Assembly: GCA_949126835.1 (NCBI GenBank)
Contig: OX421500.1
Span: 31,394,641-31,458,640 of the forward strand
Direction of reading: 5' to 3'
Origin: Anisus vortex
Taxonomy: Eukaryota; Mollusca; Gastropoda; Planorbidae
DNA: 64,000 bases
Part shown: positions 24,233 to 34,428 of the stretch, piece after piece
Layout: each line of letters begins with the position of its first letter
Numbering within the stretch: the first letter of the stretch is position 1
Notes under the pieces: generated by a model
The model's input: the letters and a program-made list of their open reading frames with translations, nothing else
Told to the model about the DNA's origin: nothing
Database searches by the model: none
Made by a program: the position numbers and the translations under genes

Positions 24233-24601
24233 AACGGGGGGAAAACTTTCAGAGGAAACGCCGTATCATCACGTGCTGTGGGAAACAATCAGATTCAAGA
24301 GGGAGGCAAGGATGAAACAGCCGAAAGAAATCGATACTCTCAGAGCGGACTCGGTGTCGCCTTATATAGACAAGACAATGCCAATCAAGACTCTTGTGGT
24401 GTAGGGGGCCTACTTCCGGAAAATGGGACATCTGCCAACATTTATTTCGAATTGGAGAAAGATTGCGACAACGTTCTAAATGATGGAAGTGAAGACGCGA
24501 TGATTGATGAATGCATGAACATAGATGAAGAAGTCAACCGTTATTCTAATTTAGGAGATGTCTTGACTGTACCCGCACATGTATACGATACTTTTACATA
24601 A
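24233..24601 (+). CDS. In-frame continuation of the tail after a TAA stop
   Basis: Directly after the TAA at 24230-24232, the same frame stays open for 122 codons up to TAA at 24599. The translation keeps the character of the preceding tail: acidic, Asn/Ser-rich, with spaced tyrosines (NRYSQSG, ANIYFELEKD, NRYSNLGD, HVYDTF) and two YxxL motifs (YFEL, YSNL). ANIYFELEKD resembles THLYLVLEEE before the stop. It may be a readthrough extension, an alternative last exon entered by splicing (CTTTCAG at 24246-24252 is a possible acceptor), or ancestral coding sequence cut off by a recent nonsense mutation. Confidence 0.5.
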   Translation, partial: NGGKTFRGNAVSSRAVGNNQIQEGGKDETAERNRYSQSGLGVALYRQDNANQDSCGVGGLLPENGTSANIYFELEKDCDNVLNDGSEDAMIDECMNIDEEVNRYSNLGDVLTVPAHVYDTFT

Positions 24602-24879
24602 ATTTTAGTAAGAAAGGAACTACCAGTTATTAAGCCTAATGATAATGACATTAATGAATTGTGTTTCTTTTAAATTGAGGGTGGTTTAAACAAAAAAAAG
24701 TTGCATAGCGGTGTTGTAAATACCAATCCTTGTTTGAAACTCTGTGCAATAGCCTAAATCTTAGTGACATTACGTTTGATTTATTATTCTACTTAATGTT
24801 AATGAAAGTAGCAAATATGTCTTATAAAACTAGAAGGAATGTCTGTAAACTTAAAAGCTATAGGCTAACAAACATTCAT

Positions 24880-24965
24880 TCCTAGACTTAAGATTATTGT
24901 GTCCTTGGCCCAAGGCTCCTGCAAGGCGGCATGGATTGTAGGGCGAAAAGGCTAGAACACAGGTT
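24880..24965 (-). mobile_element. SINE family 2, interrupted by satellite expansion
   Basis: TTAAGATTATTGTGTCC, GGCTCCTGCAAGGCGGCAT and GGCTAGAACACAGGTTGCC match, in order, the reverse copy at 2700-2925 up to the GTTGACAGTCCGG motif, where the 21-bp array starts. The other side resumes at about 26498 with CAGTCTGGTGTATTTACAAC. Confidence 0.7.
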
Positions 24966-26510
24966 GCCACGTTGACAGTCCGGGTTGCCACGTTGACAGT
25001 CCGGGTTGTAACGTTGACAGTCCGGGTTGTCACGTTGACAGTCCGAGTTGTCACGTTGACAGTCCGGGTTGTCACGTTGACAGTCCGGGTTGTCACGTTG
25101 ACAGTCCGGGTTGTCACGTTGACAGTCCGAGTTGTCACATTGACAGTCCGGGTTGTCACGTTGACAGTCCGGGTTGTCACGTTGACAGTCCGGGTTGTCA
25201 CGTTGACAGTCCGGGTTGTCACGTTGACAGTCCGAGTTGTCACATTGACAGTCCGGGTTGTCACGTTGACAGTCCGGGTTGTCACGTTGACAGTCCGGGT
25301 TGTCACGTTGACAGTCCGGGTTGTCACGTTGACAGTCCGGGTTGTCACGTTGACAGTCCGGGTTGTCACGTTGACAGTCCGAGTTGTCACATTGACAGTC
25401 CGGGTTGTCACGTTGACAGTCCGGGTTGTCACGTTGACAGTCCGGGTTGTCACGTTGACAGTCCGGGTTGTCACGTTGACAGTCCGAGTTGTCATGTTGA
25501 CAGTCCGGGTTGCCACGTCGACAGTCAGGGTTGTCACGTTGACAGTCCGGGTAGTCACGTTGACAGTCCGGGTTGCCACGTTGACAGTCCGGGTTGTCAC
25601 GTTGACAGTCCGGGTTGTCACGTTGACAGTCCTGGTTGTTATGTTGACAGTCCTGGTTGTTATGTTGGCAGTCCGGGGTTGACAGTCCGGGTTGTCACGT
25701 TGACAGTACGGGTTGTCACGTTGACAGTCCTGGTTGTTATGTTGACAGTCCTGGTTGTTATGTTGGCAGTCCGGGGTTGACAGTCCGGGTTGTTATGTTG
25801 ACAGTCCGGGTTGTCACGTTGACAGTCCGGGTTGTCACGTTGACAGTCCGGGTTGTCACTTTGATAGTCCGGATTGCCACGTTGACAGTCCGGGTTGTCA
25901 CGTTGACAGTCCGGGTTGTCACGTTGACAGTCCGGGTTGTCACGTTGACAGTCCGGGTTGTCACGTTGACAGTCCGGGTTGTCACGTTGACCGTCCGGGT
26001 TGCCACGTTGACAGTACGGGTTGTCACGTTGACAGTACGGGTTGTGACGTTGACAGTCCTGGTTGTTATGTTGACAGTCCTGGTTGTTATGTTGGCAGTC
26101 TGGGTTGTCACGTTGACAGTCCGGGTTGTCACGTTGACAGTCTGGGTTGTCACGTTGACAGTCCGGGTTGTTATGTTGACAGTCCGGGTTGCCACGTTGA
26201 CAGTCTGGGTTGTCATTTTGACAGTCCGGGTTGTCACGTTGACAGTCCGGGTTGTCACGTTGACAGTCCTGGTTGTTATGTTGGCAGTCCGGGGTTGACA
26301 ATCCTGGTTGTTATGTTGGCAGTCCGGGGTTGACAGTACGGGTTGTCACGTTGACAGTCCTGGTTGTTATATTGACAGTCCTGGTTGTTATGTTGGCAGT
26401 CCGGGGTTGACAGCCCGGGTTGTTATGTTGACAGTCCGGGTTGTCACGTTGAAAGTCCGGGTTGTCACGTTGACAGTCCGGGTTGTTATGTTGGCAGTCT
26501 GGTGTATTTA
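24966..26510. repeat. 21-bp satellite array, ~73 copies
   Basis: The unit is GTTGACAGTCCGGGTTGTCA plus C. The first half is homogeneous with a periodic variant (GAGTTGTCACATTGACAG) every 5-7 units. The second half contains blocks with GGTTGTTATGTTGACAGTCC and a shortened unit GGGGTTGACAG. Long open frames on both strands (7-residue repeats such as TVRVVTL and TRTVNVT) arise only because 21 is a multiple of three. Confidence 0.95.
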
Positions 26511-26519
26511 CAACATGAC

Positions 26520-26860
26520 TGCCACATGTCCCCCGCCTTCACTTTCCCCAACTGGTGCTAGGTACCCAGAGCCCACACAAGCCAATGTAACGCCCCAGGG
26601 CAAAAGTTTCAGCGACGCCCCTCCTTGCATACTGTAACTGCTTTGTTTAGTGCTGTATTTAGATTATATTTGCCGCCTCTAGAAGTGTCGGTGCCCCGCT
26701 CCCCTTTGTGAGGGCACTGTAGGTTCCCATACGAGTATACGAGCTGTGTAAAGATCCCTTTCACACATAATTGGTCCATCATATGTTCAAATGGCTGGTA
26801 AAGCAGCCTTCACCAAGTTTCTGTGACATGGCACTGTGTCACCAACACAAAAAGGAGATG
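26520..26860 (-). mobile_element. SINE-derived DNA, reverse orientation, diverged
   Basis: Read in reverse, the right half shows GGTGAAGGCTGCTTTACCAG and TGGACCAATTATG, which match the 3' part of family 1. The left half has CCCAACTGGTGC- and TAGGTACCCAGA-like pieces of the body inverse. Confidence 0.5.
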
Positions 26861-27585
26861 CATAGAAAATATTGTGTATTTTTAAAAAAAGCGAGTTTTG
26901 AAAACGAGTGGTTCAGAGTGTAAGCTCTACGCTCTGCCTCTAAACTCTAAATCACCACCATCGCCTCGCCCCGCCCCGCCCCCCCCCCCACACACACTCA
27001 AACATGGCAGAAATATAGCCTATCTGATTTTACATTATAAATTACCGTTAAATCTCTTTTCATTTATGTTATGTTTAGCTGTAGACTTATATATAAATAT
27101 ATTAATTGTATTATTACCGGTATGTGAAGATTTGTTTGTAGTTACATCTATTTTCCAATACAATTTTAGTTACGAAATTTTTACTAGTCTACTTATGTAT
27201 TTTATTTCTTTATAATTTGTGTACATTTAAAAGCAACAATAAAGAATAAAGGATTCTGGGAAATTTAACCAACTATTAAGACTTTAGTGATTTTACAAAT
27301 ACTAAAAACATATAATTATTTTGCTGGAAGCAACACACAAGCAATAGGTTACACGGAATCTGAAAGATCCCAAGTTGGTGGCACAAAAGTTGTTATTTTT
27401 TTTTCCTGCAATACTAATACAGACCTGTCTACTGTTAAACTGTGCTCTTGTTAGTCGCCCCCAAATGGGTATAAAAGTGTTGGTACATGTCATTACTCTA
27501 TTCTTCTGTAGCATACCAAGACTGGTGAGAAGAAATGAAGTAGAAGTAAAGAATTCCTTTCAGAAAATGTTGATCTATGTGTCTA
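26861..27585. other. Intergenic DNA, no gene seen
   Basis: Apart from a C-rich tract at about 26960-26990, nothing recognisable was found. Confidence 0.5.
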
Positions 27586-27589
27586 TTGG

Positions 27590-27690
27590 AGCAGCGCTCA
27601 CCAGTTTATGTGACCACAAGGTTGATTGTCTTGCCACCACAATCCCCTGTTGCCTGCCCCTTCCCCCAACTTTAAGTTATAAGAGTTGAG
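27590..27690 (-). mobile_element. SINE family 1 fragment, reverse orientation
   Basis: In reverse it reads AAAGTTGGGGGAAGGGGCAG, then a gap, then ACTGGTGAGCGCTGCTCCAA, which corresponds to the 3' body of family 1. Confidence 0.6.
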
Positions 27691-28383
27691 TAGACTGAAA
27701 AAATCTCTCTAAACTCTGGTGAAAACCCAAGACTTTCAAAATGTTATTCTACGAGCTGACACCAGACCACCAATATCGCCCAGGTCAACACACTATAATA
27801 TTGGCAAAAATAACATTGGCCCAATGTTAGACTTTTTTTTTTACTCCGTCTAATTTTTTACCACAGTTCTATATTGGCCCATTGTCATGCTTCAACCCCT
27901 TAACAATAACATTTATTATCGTTTGCAAAGGTAAGAAAAAGGCCCACGGTCGTTTTTATAAATATGATCTTTCTTAAAATTTTAATGATGAAAGAAAATG
28001 TTTATTTCATTTTACCATTTATGAATATACTAATATAGTTACGGGTAGTTGACCTGTGGGCATATTGTGACAATATAAAAGATAGGTCTATTGAATGAAA
28101 CAAATCAGTGAGATAAACAATAAAACCAAAAACACCGTACCGGTACAATACAATTACAACACCAGACTGCAGGGCGATATAACAACAAAGTCCAGAAAAC
28201 CCAAATTCCCTTTCAAAACAATGAGTGGAAGCAAATACCATAATTATAATTTCTTTGGTGGAAGCAAATCCAAAGGGGAATAAACTCTATATTATTTTTC
28301 TGCTCTTCGCTATTTATCTTCATTCCATTCGTATATAGTCTATGTAGGCCGGGGTCTGCATCGGTTTATTAACGGGATATGCG

Positions 28384-28414
<31 letters not shown>

Positions 28415-28669
28415 AACAGTGTGCCAAACGAGGATTTCTAAATCATTCAACGTGCCAAAAGCCTAAAAGTCAACCTGCTCTATTATACTAAAAAAAATAT
28501 ATTTTTATAAGACAATTAATTTAACTCCGTAGCAAGACCAAGGACAAAAATTACCACAAATGTGAAAGTTTAGTATTGTATTTGATATAAATGCAAATAA
28601 AAAGGATGATAATCACAAACACATTAATTTTGTATTAAATATAAAACGCTTTAACGATTTTCTCTATAA

Positions 28670-29080
28670 ATCTCCTTTGCTGCTTTTGATCCGCAGAGTA
28701 AGCGCGTCAGAAGCCGAACGAAGTGGGCGGACTGGGTGTAGAGCTCCAGACAAGAGCGAAGGTAATCCGGGGCACAGTTATTCAGGCCTTTATACTTTAT
28801 AGCAGAGAGAAGCCAGCTTATATGAGATCCGGTTGTTGATGGGTAGCCAGTGCAGAGATCGGAGCAGAGGAGTGATATTATTTGACTTCTTCTTCTTGAG
28901 AACTAGTCGGGCTGCGCAGTTCTGGATACGTTGGAGTCCTTGAAGGGAGGAGGCCGAGAGACCAGCCAAAAACGAATTGCAATAGTCCAAGCGGGAAAAG
29001 AGGAAAGAGATGATGAGCTTAACACAACTATTAAGACACTGCAACAAAAGGACTTGAGTCCCCAGAGAGCAGTTAGTCAT
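28670..29080 (-). pseudogene. Non-LTR reverse transcriptase C-terminal fragment
   Basis: The minus strand encodes FSRLDYCNSFLAGLSASSLQ, RIQNCAARLVLKKKKSNN, ITPLLRSLHWLPINNRISYK, then CAPDYLRS and, after a frameshift, SASDALTLRIKSSKGDL. This is the thumb and C-terminal region typical of Jockey/CR1-type non-LTR elements. It is truncated at the upstream side, where it meets a hAT fragment of opposite strand. Confidence 0.85.
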
Positions 29081-30080
29081 TTGGTGTCTTTGAATTTTTG
29101 TACAACATTCCTGACCTTAAAAACAAGACTAGACCAGAGTTTAAGTCGATGTGCAAAAACTTGGAAAAAAACACATTAACAATTGAAAAAGATGAAGGTT
29201 TGAATGAATCTGACATTGCTGCTGTACGACAGTGTTATGAACTTAGAGCAATTTCTCATCATCTCCATGACTCAGTATCAAACCCTGAAGAAGTCCTAAA
29301 TTACATATACCTACAGAATCTTGAAAATGGATTTCTTATCATTTGTGTAGCCCTTCGTATTTTGCTTACATTGCCACTTTCCGTAGCTAGTGCTGAACGA
29401 AGTTTTTCAATATTTAAGCTAATTAAAACCTATCTGCGTAGGACAATGTGTCAGGAGAGACTTGCGGGTCTTGCGACAATTTCTATTGAAAGTGAGATAG
29501 CAAGACAATTAGACTAAAAAGCCCTCATTCAAGAATTTGCTCAGCAGAAAGCAAGAAAAGTACCACTAGGGTTTTAGTATTGAGTATAAATACTGGTGAT
29601 CAGTATTTAAAAGTGACTTTTGGACCGTAGCTAAGAAAACAAGAATCCAATATCAAACAATATCAAGTATTCTTTGTGCATTTTTTAGTGTTATAAAAAC
29701 AGAAAAAATATCTATAATATAGCTGTGAGTTTCGGTTTGTTATTAAGAGAACTGAACATAATGCAGGTATAAAACCTATAAACCCATATATCTATTGTAA
29801 AACTGTGTGTTATGTAAATTTTCTAATAATAATTTAGATTTCTAATTATTAATTTATAATTCAAAACGATTGTTACTTTTCATTCAACTGTTTTATCTAC
29901 ATTTCACAGTCATCAATCAAATGTTAGGCTATAAAATACAATTCTTTGTTGGGCTATAAAAATTATTAACAAAAACACATTTTCGAAGTTCCATACGTGG
30001 CAGACCTCGCCGAAGGCACTTTAATGAGGGCGCAGAATTTGTTTTCGCCTAAGGCGCCAAGAACCCTAGAGCCGGCCCTG
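29030..30080 (+). pseudogene. hAT element 3' half with transposase dimerisation domain
   Basis: The frame 29098-29517 ends in LPLSVASAERSFSIFKLIKT, YLRRTMCQERLAGLATISIE and SEIARQLD. This is the hAT dimerisation signature of ZMYM1-like transposases. A further in-frame segment after the stop (ALIQEFAQQKARKVPLGF) shows the original protein was longer. The element ends at 30080 with AGAGCCGGCCCTG, the inverse of the end CAGGGCCGG used by the element at 18667. The 5' half is missing. Confidence 0.8.
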
Positions 30081-30147
30081 TGTGTGGGGGCCCCTTTTGT
30101 GTGGGGGCCCTGTCCAGTGGAACATATGGAACATGCCTAAATACGCC

Positions 30148-30400
30148 ACTGCATAGAACCAATCTTATTAGACCTATATGGCTGTGAGGCATGGAAAATG
30201 AACAAAAAAATGACTGCATATTTGAAAAGTGCAAAGATGTCGCTTTATAGAAGAATGCAACGAGTGGCATGGACAGAGAAAATATCTAATGTGGAGGTGC
30301 TCAAAATGTCAAACGCTAACAGAGAAGTAGCCTAATTGTAAAGATCATGAGGAGAAAATCAACGATAGGCCTACGTGGAAAGACATGATCGCCTACGCCA
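30148..30400 (+). pseudogene. Non-LTR retrotransposon C-terminal relic
   Basis: The frame reads LLDLYGCEAWKMNKKMTAYL, RRMQRVAWTEKISNVEVLKM and IVKIMRRKSTIGLRGK with a stop inside. It resembles the region after the reverse transcriptase core (YGCE.WKMN..., R..W...ISN..). It is preceded by a hAT-like end (CTAAATACGCCACTG at about 30138-30152). Confidence 0.7.
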
Positions 30401-30419
30401 TCCGAAACGGCAGATTATG

Positions 30420-33400
30420 ATGATGAATATCAATAGGCATACGCTTAACGCTTATATTTATATCGCTTCCTGATTTAATATTGTTTACGTTTTTGAAGCT
30501 TTCCTTAAGTTTTTTTTTTGTTTTTTTGTTTTTTTTGTTTTTTTTCTTTTTTGCAAGGCTGGGTTCCTGTATATAGTAGCCTACTGAAGCCATATCCTTC
30601 TAAGCTTAATATTGAGACAAGAAAGGAGATGTGTATGTGTGTGTGTGCGCGCACGTGTGTGTTGTCTATGGCTACCCTGTTATCTGATTATTGTAACCGC
30701 AGGGCTGATTTAGATGTGATGAGGCTGAGGGATCCATACCTCCCATAAAGACTGTTCACTTGTGAGCCGCCGCCCACCCACCCTCCACCCCTCCACCCCA
30801 CCCCTCCGATTGACGAGCATAGGAAATCGGAATAGAAACAATATAAAGGACATAAAGTATAATGTAAGATATGACAATAACAATATAATTTAATTGTAGA
30901 ATAAATAGATAGTCTAGGCGTAGGCTAGATCTTTAGCCTATAATTATAGGGGCCTATTAAATGAAACTATTTGTGAATTTTACACAATTAATTTTTGTGA
31001 AAACATGCGCTTTGAAAATATTTTTAAAAAAAACGACTAGGTCTAGATCTAGATCTATAAAAATTTTCCAAAGAAATAAACAAATACAAGACCAATTGGC
31101 AATGTCCGCCCCCCCCCCCCCCCCCCAAAAAAAAAAAAAAAAAGAGAAGAGATCTAGAATCTAGGTTAAGAACTTTTACAAATGTTTTTTTTTTAATTAT
31201 TTTTATTTATTTATGTTACATTACCAGCACCCTTATGACTTATCATATAGGACTAGACAAATCCCCCCCCCCCACAGAACTAGACAAATCCCCCCCCCCC
31301 CCACAGAAATAGTCATTATTGGATTATTGGTCCAAATTTTTATAGACTGTATTATTATTTTTATGGGACCTATAATTTCCTATCTAATTTTGTGTGAGTG
31401 TTTGTTTATCACGGTCTTGTCACACTTTTATTAAAGGGCTAACGATTACGTATGCCGTATGCCATCGGTGATATAAGCCTTTAACATAGCCTTGGTTATG
31501 TAACGTAGGCATCCGGTGATAAATAGCCTAGTTAACGAAAATCTATCACTACTTCATTTAATTTTTAAACATGCCATGTACTACTGTAGGCCGTAGGCTA
31601 CTACGCCTAATAATTAGTACTAGTACGATATCTTAACGTAATCGAGTATATAACGTAATCGATATTCCAATTGAGACGTCAATAATTTCTATTTTCATAC
31701 TGTTCATGTGATTAGCCGCCATGAATAACGGAAAACGAAGATTAATACGAAACGAAAACACAATAGGATCGGTGAATGTAAACAATATGCAATATTTTGT
31801 CAACACATGAAAAGAAAGGTTGAAGTAGTGCGCTAACTATTTATAATCCTCTTTTAATGTATAAATTAAAAGACGAATATTATCTTTTACCGGATCATTC
31901 GAAGTTAAAGGTAGATAATTATTAGTTAATAAAAATTACAATAACTCTTTATGCTAAGCCAAAATTAACAAGGCACCGCGGCTTCTTCTTTCCGCCCCTA
32001 GTTTTAGTTTTACTTCTCAACTGCTAAATCAATAATATATCCACTGCAGCTTCACACAGCTTGCGTATTCAGCTTTCTGTTGTGAGGATGACTCATGGAC
32101 TTGATGGACTGGTGCTCGTTTTTAGAAAAAAATGTTTATGGTAGCATACGCATTGCATTAAATATGTTGATACTTTAAATAGTTTAAATTAATAATACTA
32201 ATACTTTTACTTATAACTTATATACTTATACTTATAAGAATAAGAGTGGCCTAGAGAATATGCTATTTTATTTGTATTGTACTTGTACTATTTTACAAAT
32301 TTAGTCTAAGTACTAATCCAAGTGATAATTAGGTCATGGAAATATTGAAAATATTTATTTTAATAATATAGCCCACTGATGATTTTGTTTATAGCCTACC
32401 TATTCCTATTCACTATTTACAATGGCTAGGCCTAATACTAATAACTTAATAAGTCTAATGCCATACTAATACTAATGGGTCTAGGCAAGTGGTAGTGGTA
32501 GCCTTTAGATTTAGAAGTAAGCGGCCAGTTGGCCTTTATTAAATGACTAATTGATCATTATTTAATTTAAAGTTGACAACAAAGGTCTAGCCTACACAAT
32601 TCTATAGGCTATATAAATATAATATTACAGTAGTTCAGTAGTAAGTAGTCCTACAAATCTACAATCAGTTAATCATATATAATTAAAAGTATGTAGGCGT
32701 TCTGTGGGTTTACTGTTGTTAATACAACAAACTTGTCTGACTTCAACATAGTAAACTAGTGATAATAAAAGCTTTAAAAATTCTTTATAATGTTAAAGTT
32801 AGTCTATTTAGTAGGTCTTCTATGCTAATAGTAATATGGACAATATGGTATTGTGATATTTAACCATACTGGTCCATACTCAAGCCCAAGCTTACTGCTG
32901 TATTTTGTACTGTGTGTTTACACTGCTAACATGCATACACTTCATACACTGTTAGCTTATAATTAAGGTATAATAAGTCATGGCTAATGGATGTGTGACA
33001 GTTTGCAATCTCATTTTTTCAATATATGTCAATAGCATTGAAGTAGCCTTTTGACTCTTATTTTTCAAATAGATTGTTTACTGCAGAAATAAGGTTTTTT
33101 ATATAAAATAATCGTAATAAGAATAATTTATTACTTTCAAAATAACTCTACAGTTGAATAATTTCTTAAAAACTATAGAGCCTATATAAAATATATGTGT
33201 TTTAATAGATAATTTAATGTGTGATTCACTCATACTAATGATTTATAATTATCTCTGGATTATCCTAATGCATATATGATATATTCATTTGATAAAAAGT
33301 GTTGACTACTATTGTGAATAGTTTTCCATCAGTAAGTCTTTGTTGTTACTAACACTCGGGTCTATAATTTATGTAAGCCTATACATTTTAATAGATAATA

Positions 33401-34428
33401 TGTAGTAGGCCTTCTTGTATATTGACTGCTTGTAATTATTGTGTATTAAAAAAAGGCTTTTAAAACATTTTTAAAATCATTTTAAGCCCAGATGTGGGTG
33501 ATTTAAAAAAAGATTAGGCCTAACTAGATTTTGATTTATTGAAATTTTTTAAAACCCTTCACTTCATATCCATTGAGATTAGATTAGTAGTCATTCTTTG
33601 AAATAACAGTGGAGGTATTAATATCTTTTTTTTTAAAAAGCCAAGTTACTTCAGTCCATATAAAGTTAAATTAAAATTATTTTGAAGAATATCATGAATG
33701 AATATATTAATACATTTCTCAGTCCTGTTCTTATTAAAATTCCTTTTATTACACAAGTTCTTAAATTGTTTTCAGGTTCTGAAATGATTTGTACTTTTGC
33801 TATTGAATCGAGGATACAGAAGTAATCTGTGATGCAGTAGGGCATTCCATATTTATTTTAAACAAGTACAACTGATGTGAAGGTACATAATTATCTAAAA
33901 TATTTACTACAATTCTTCTCTATTCTCAAATGAGTTTAAGTGCACAGATGCAGTTCCTTAAATAGAATGGGCAGCTGCCTCAGGTGCCAAAGTTTAGATA
34001 GGTGCCTAACTGACACTTTTTTTTTACCTATTAGTATGTAGGCTAAGCATCCTAATAATTGAAAACTAACATTCTTAATAGGTGCTAATGTTGATCCTTG
34101 TCCCAGGTGCCATTTACCCTAGTTACGCCTCTGTAGAGATTCAATGTCAAATTTGCTGTAGGGTCTGCCAGTGATCCTAAAAATATATTCTTGATGTTAC
34201 GTTTCATGACTATGTATGAGATAATTCATATGCAAAACCTATTTCCCTTGATTTCAAAGTTGCATTTTATGTTGTTATTATAAAGACTTGAATTAAAACG
34301 AATATAAATGTAAACACGTTGGGCAATAATTTGATTCCATAGTGTCATTTCTTTAATTTTTCACTTTATGAAACTATGATTTCAAGTATATTCATTTGGA
34401 GGAAGTAATTAAATTTCTGTTTGACCAG
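30420..34428. other. Upstream region of TBC1D5, no coding exon identified
   Basis: Poly-T, poly-C and poly-A tracts lie at about 30510-30550, 31110-31145 and 31265-31300. The stretch 31680-32120 is richer in CpG than its surroundings (CACCGCGGCTTC, AAACGAAAACACA), and the promoter or 5' non-coding exon of TBC1D5 could lie there; this is a guess. At 33960-34135 an inverted-repeat scrap ending in CTAGTTACGCCTCTG looks like a hAT-type MITE end. No protein-coding sequence was recognised. Confidence 0.4.

Noticed and set aside
24851..26637. Long overlapping open frames on both strands over the 21-bp satellite
   Set aside because: All frames are open only because the unit is 21 bp. They encode monotonous 7-residue repeats in several frames at once, have no start context or splice signals, and the host is a SINE.
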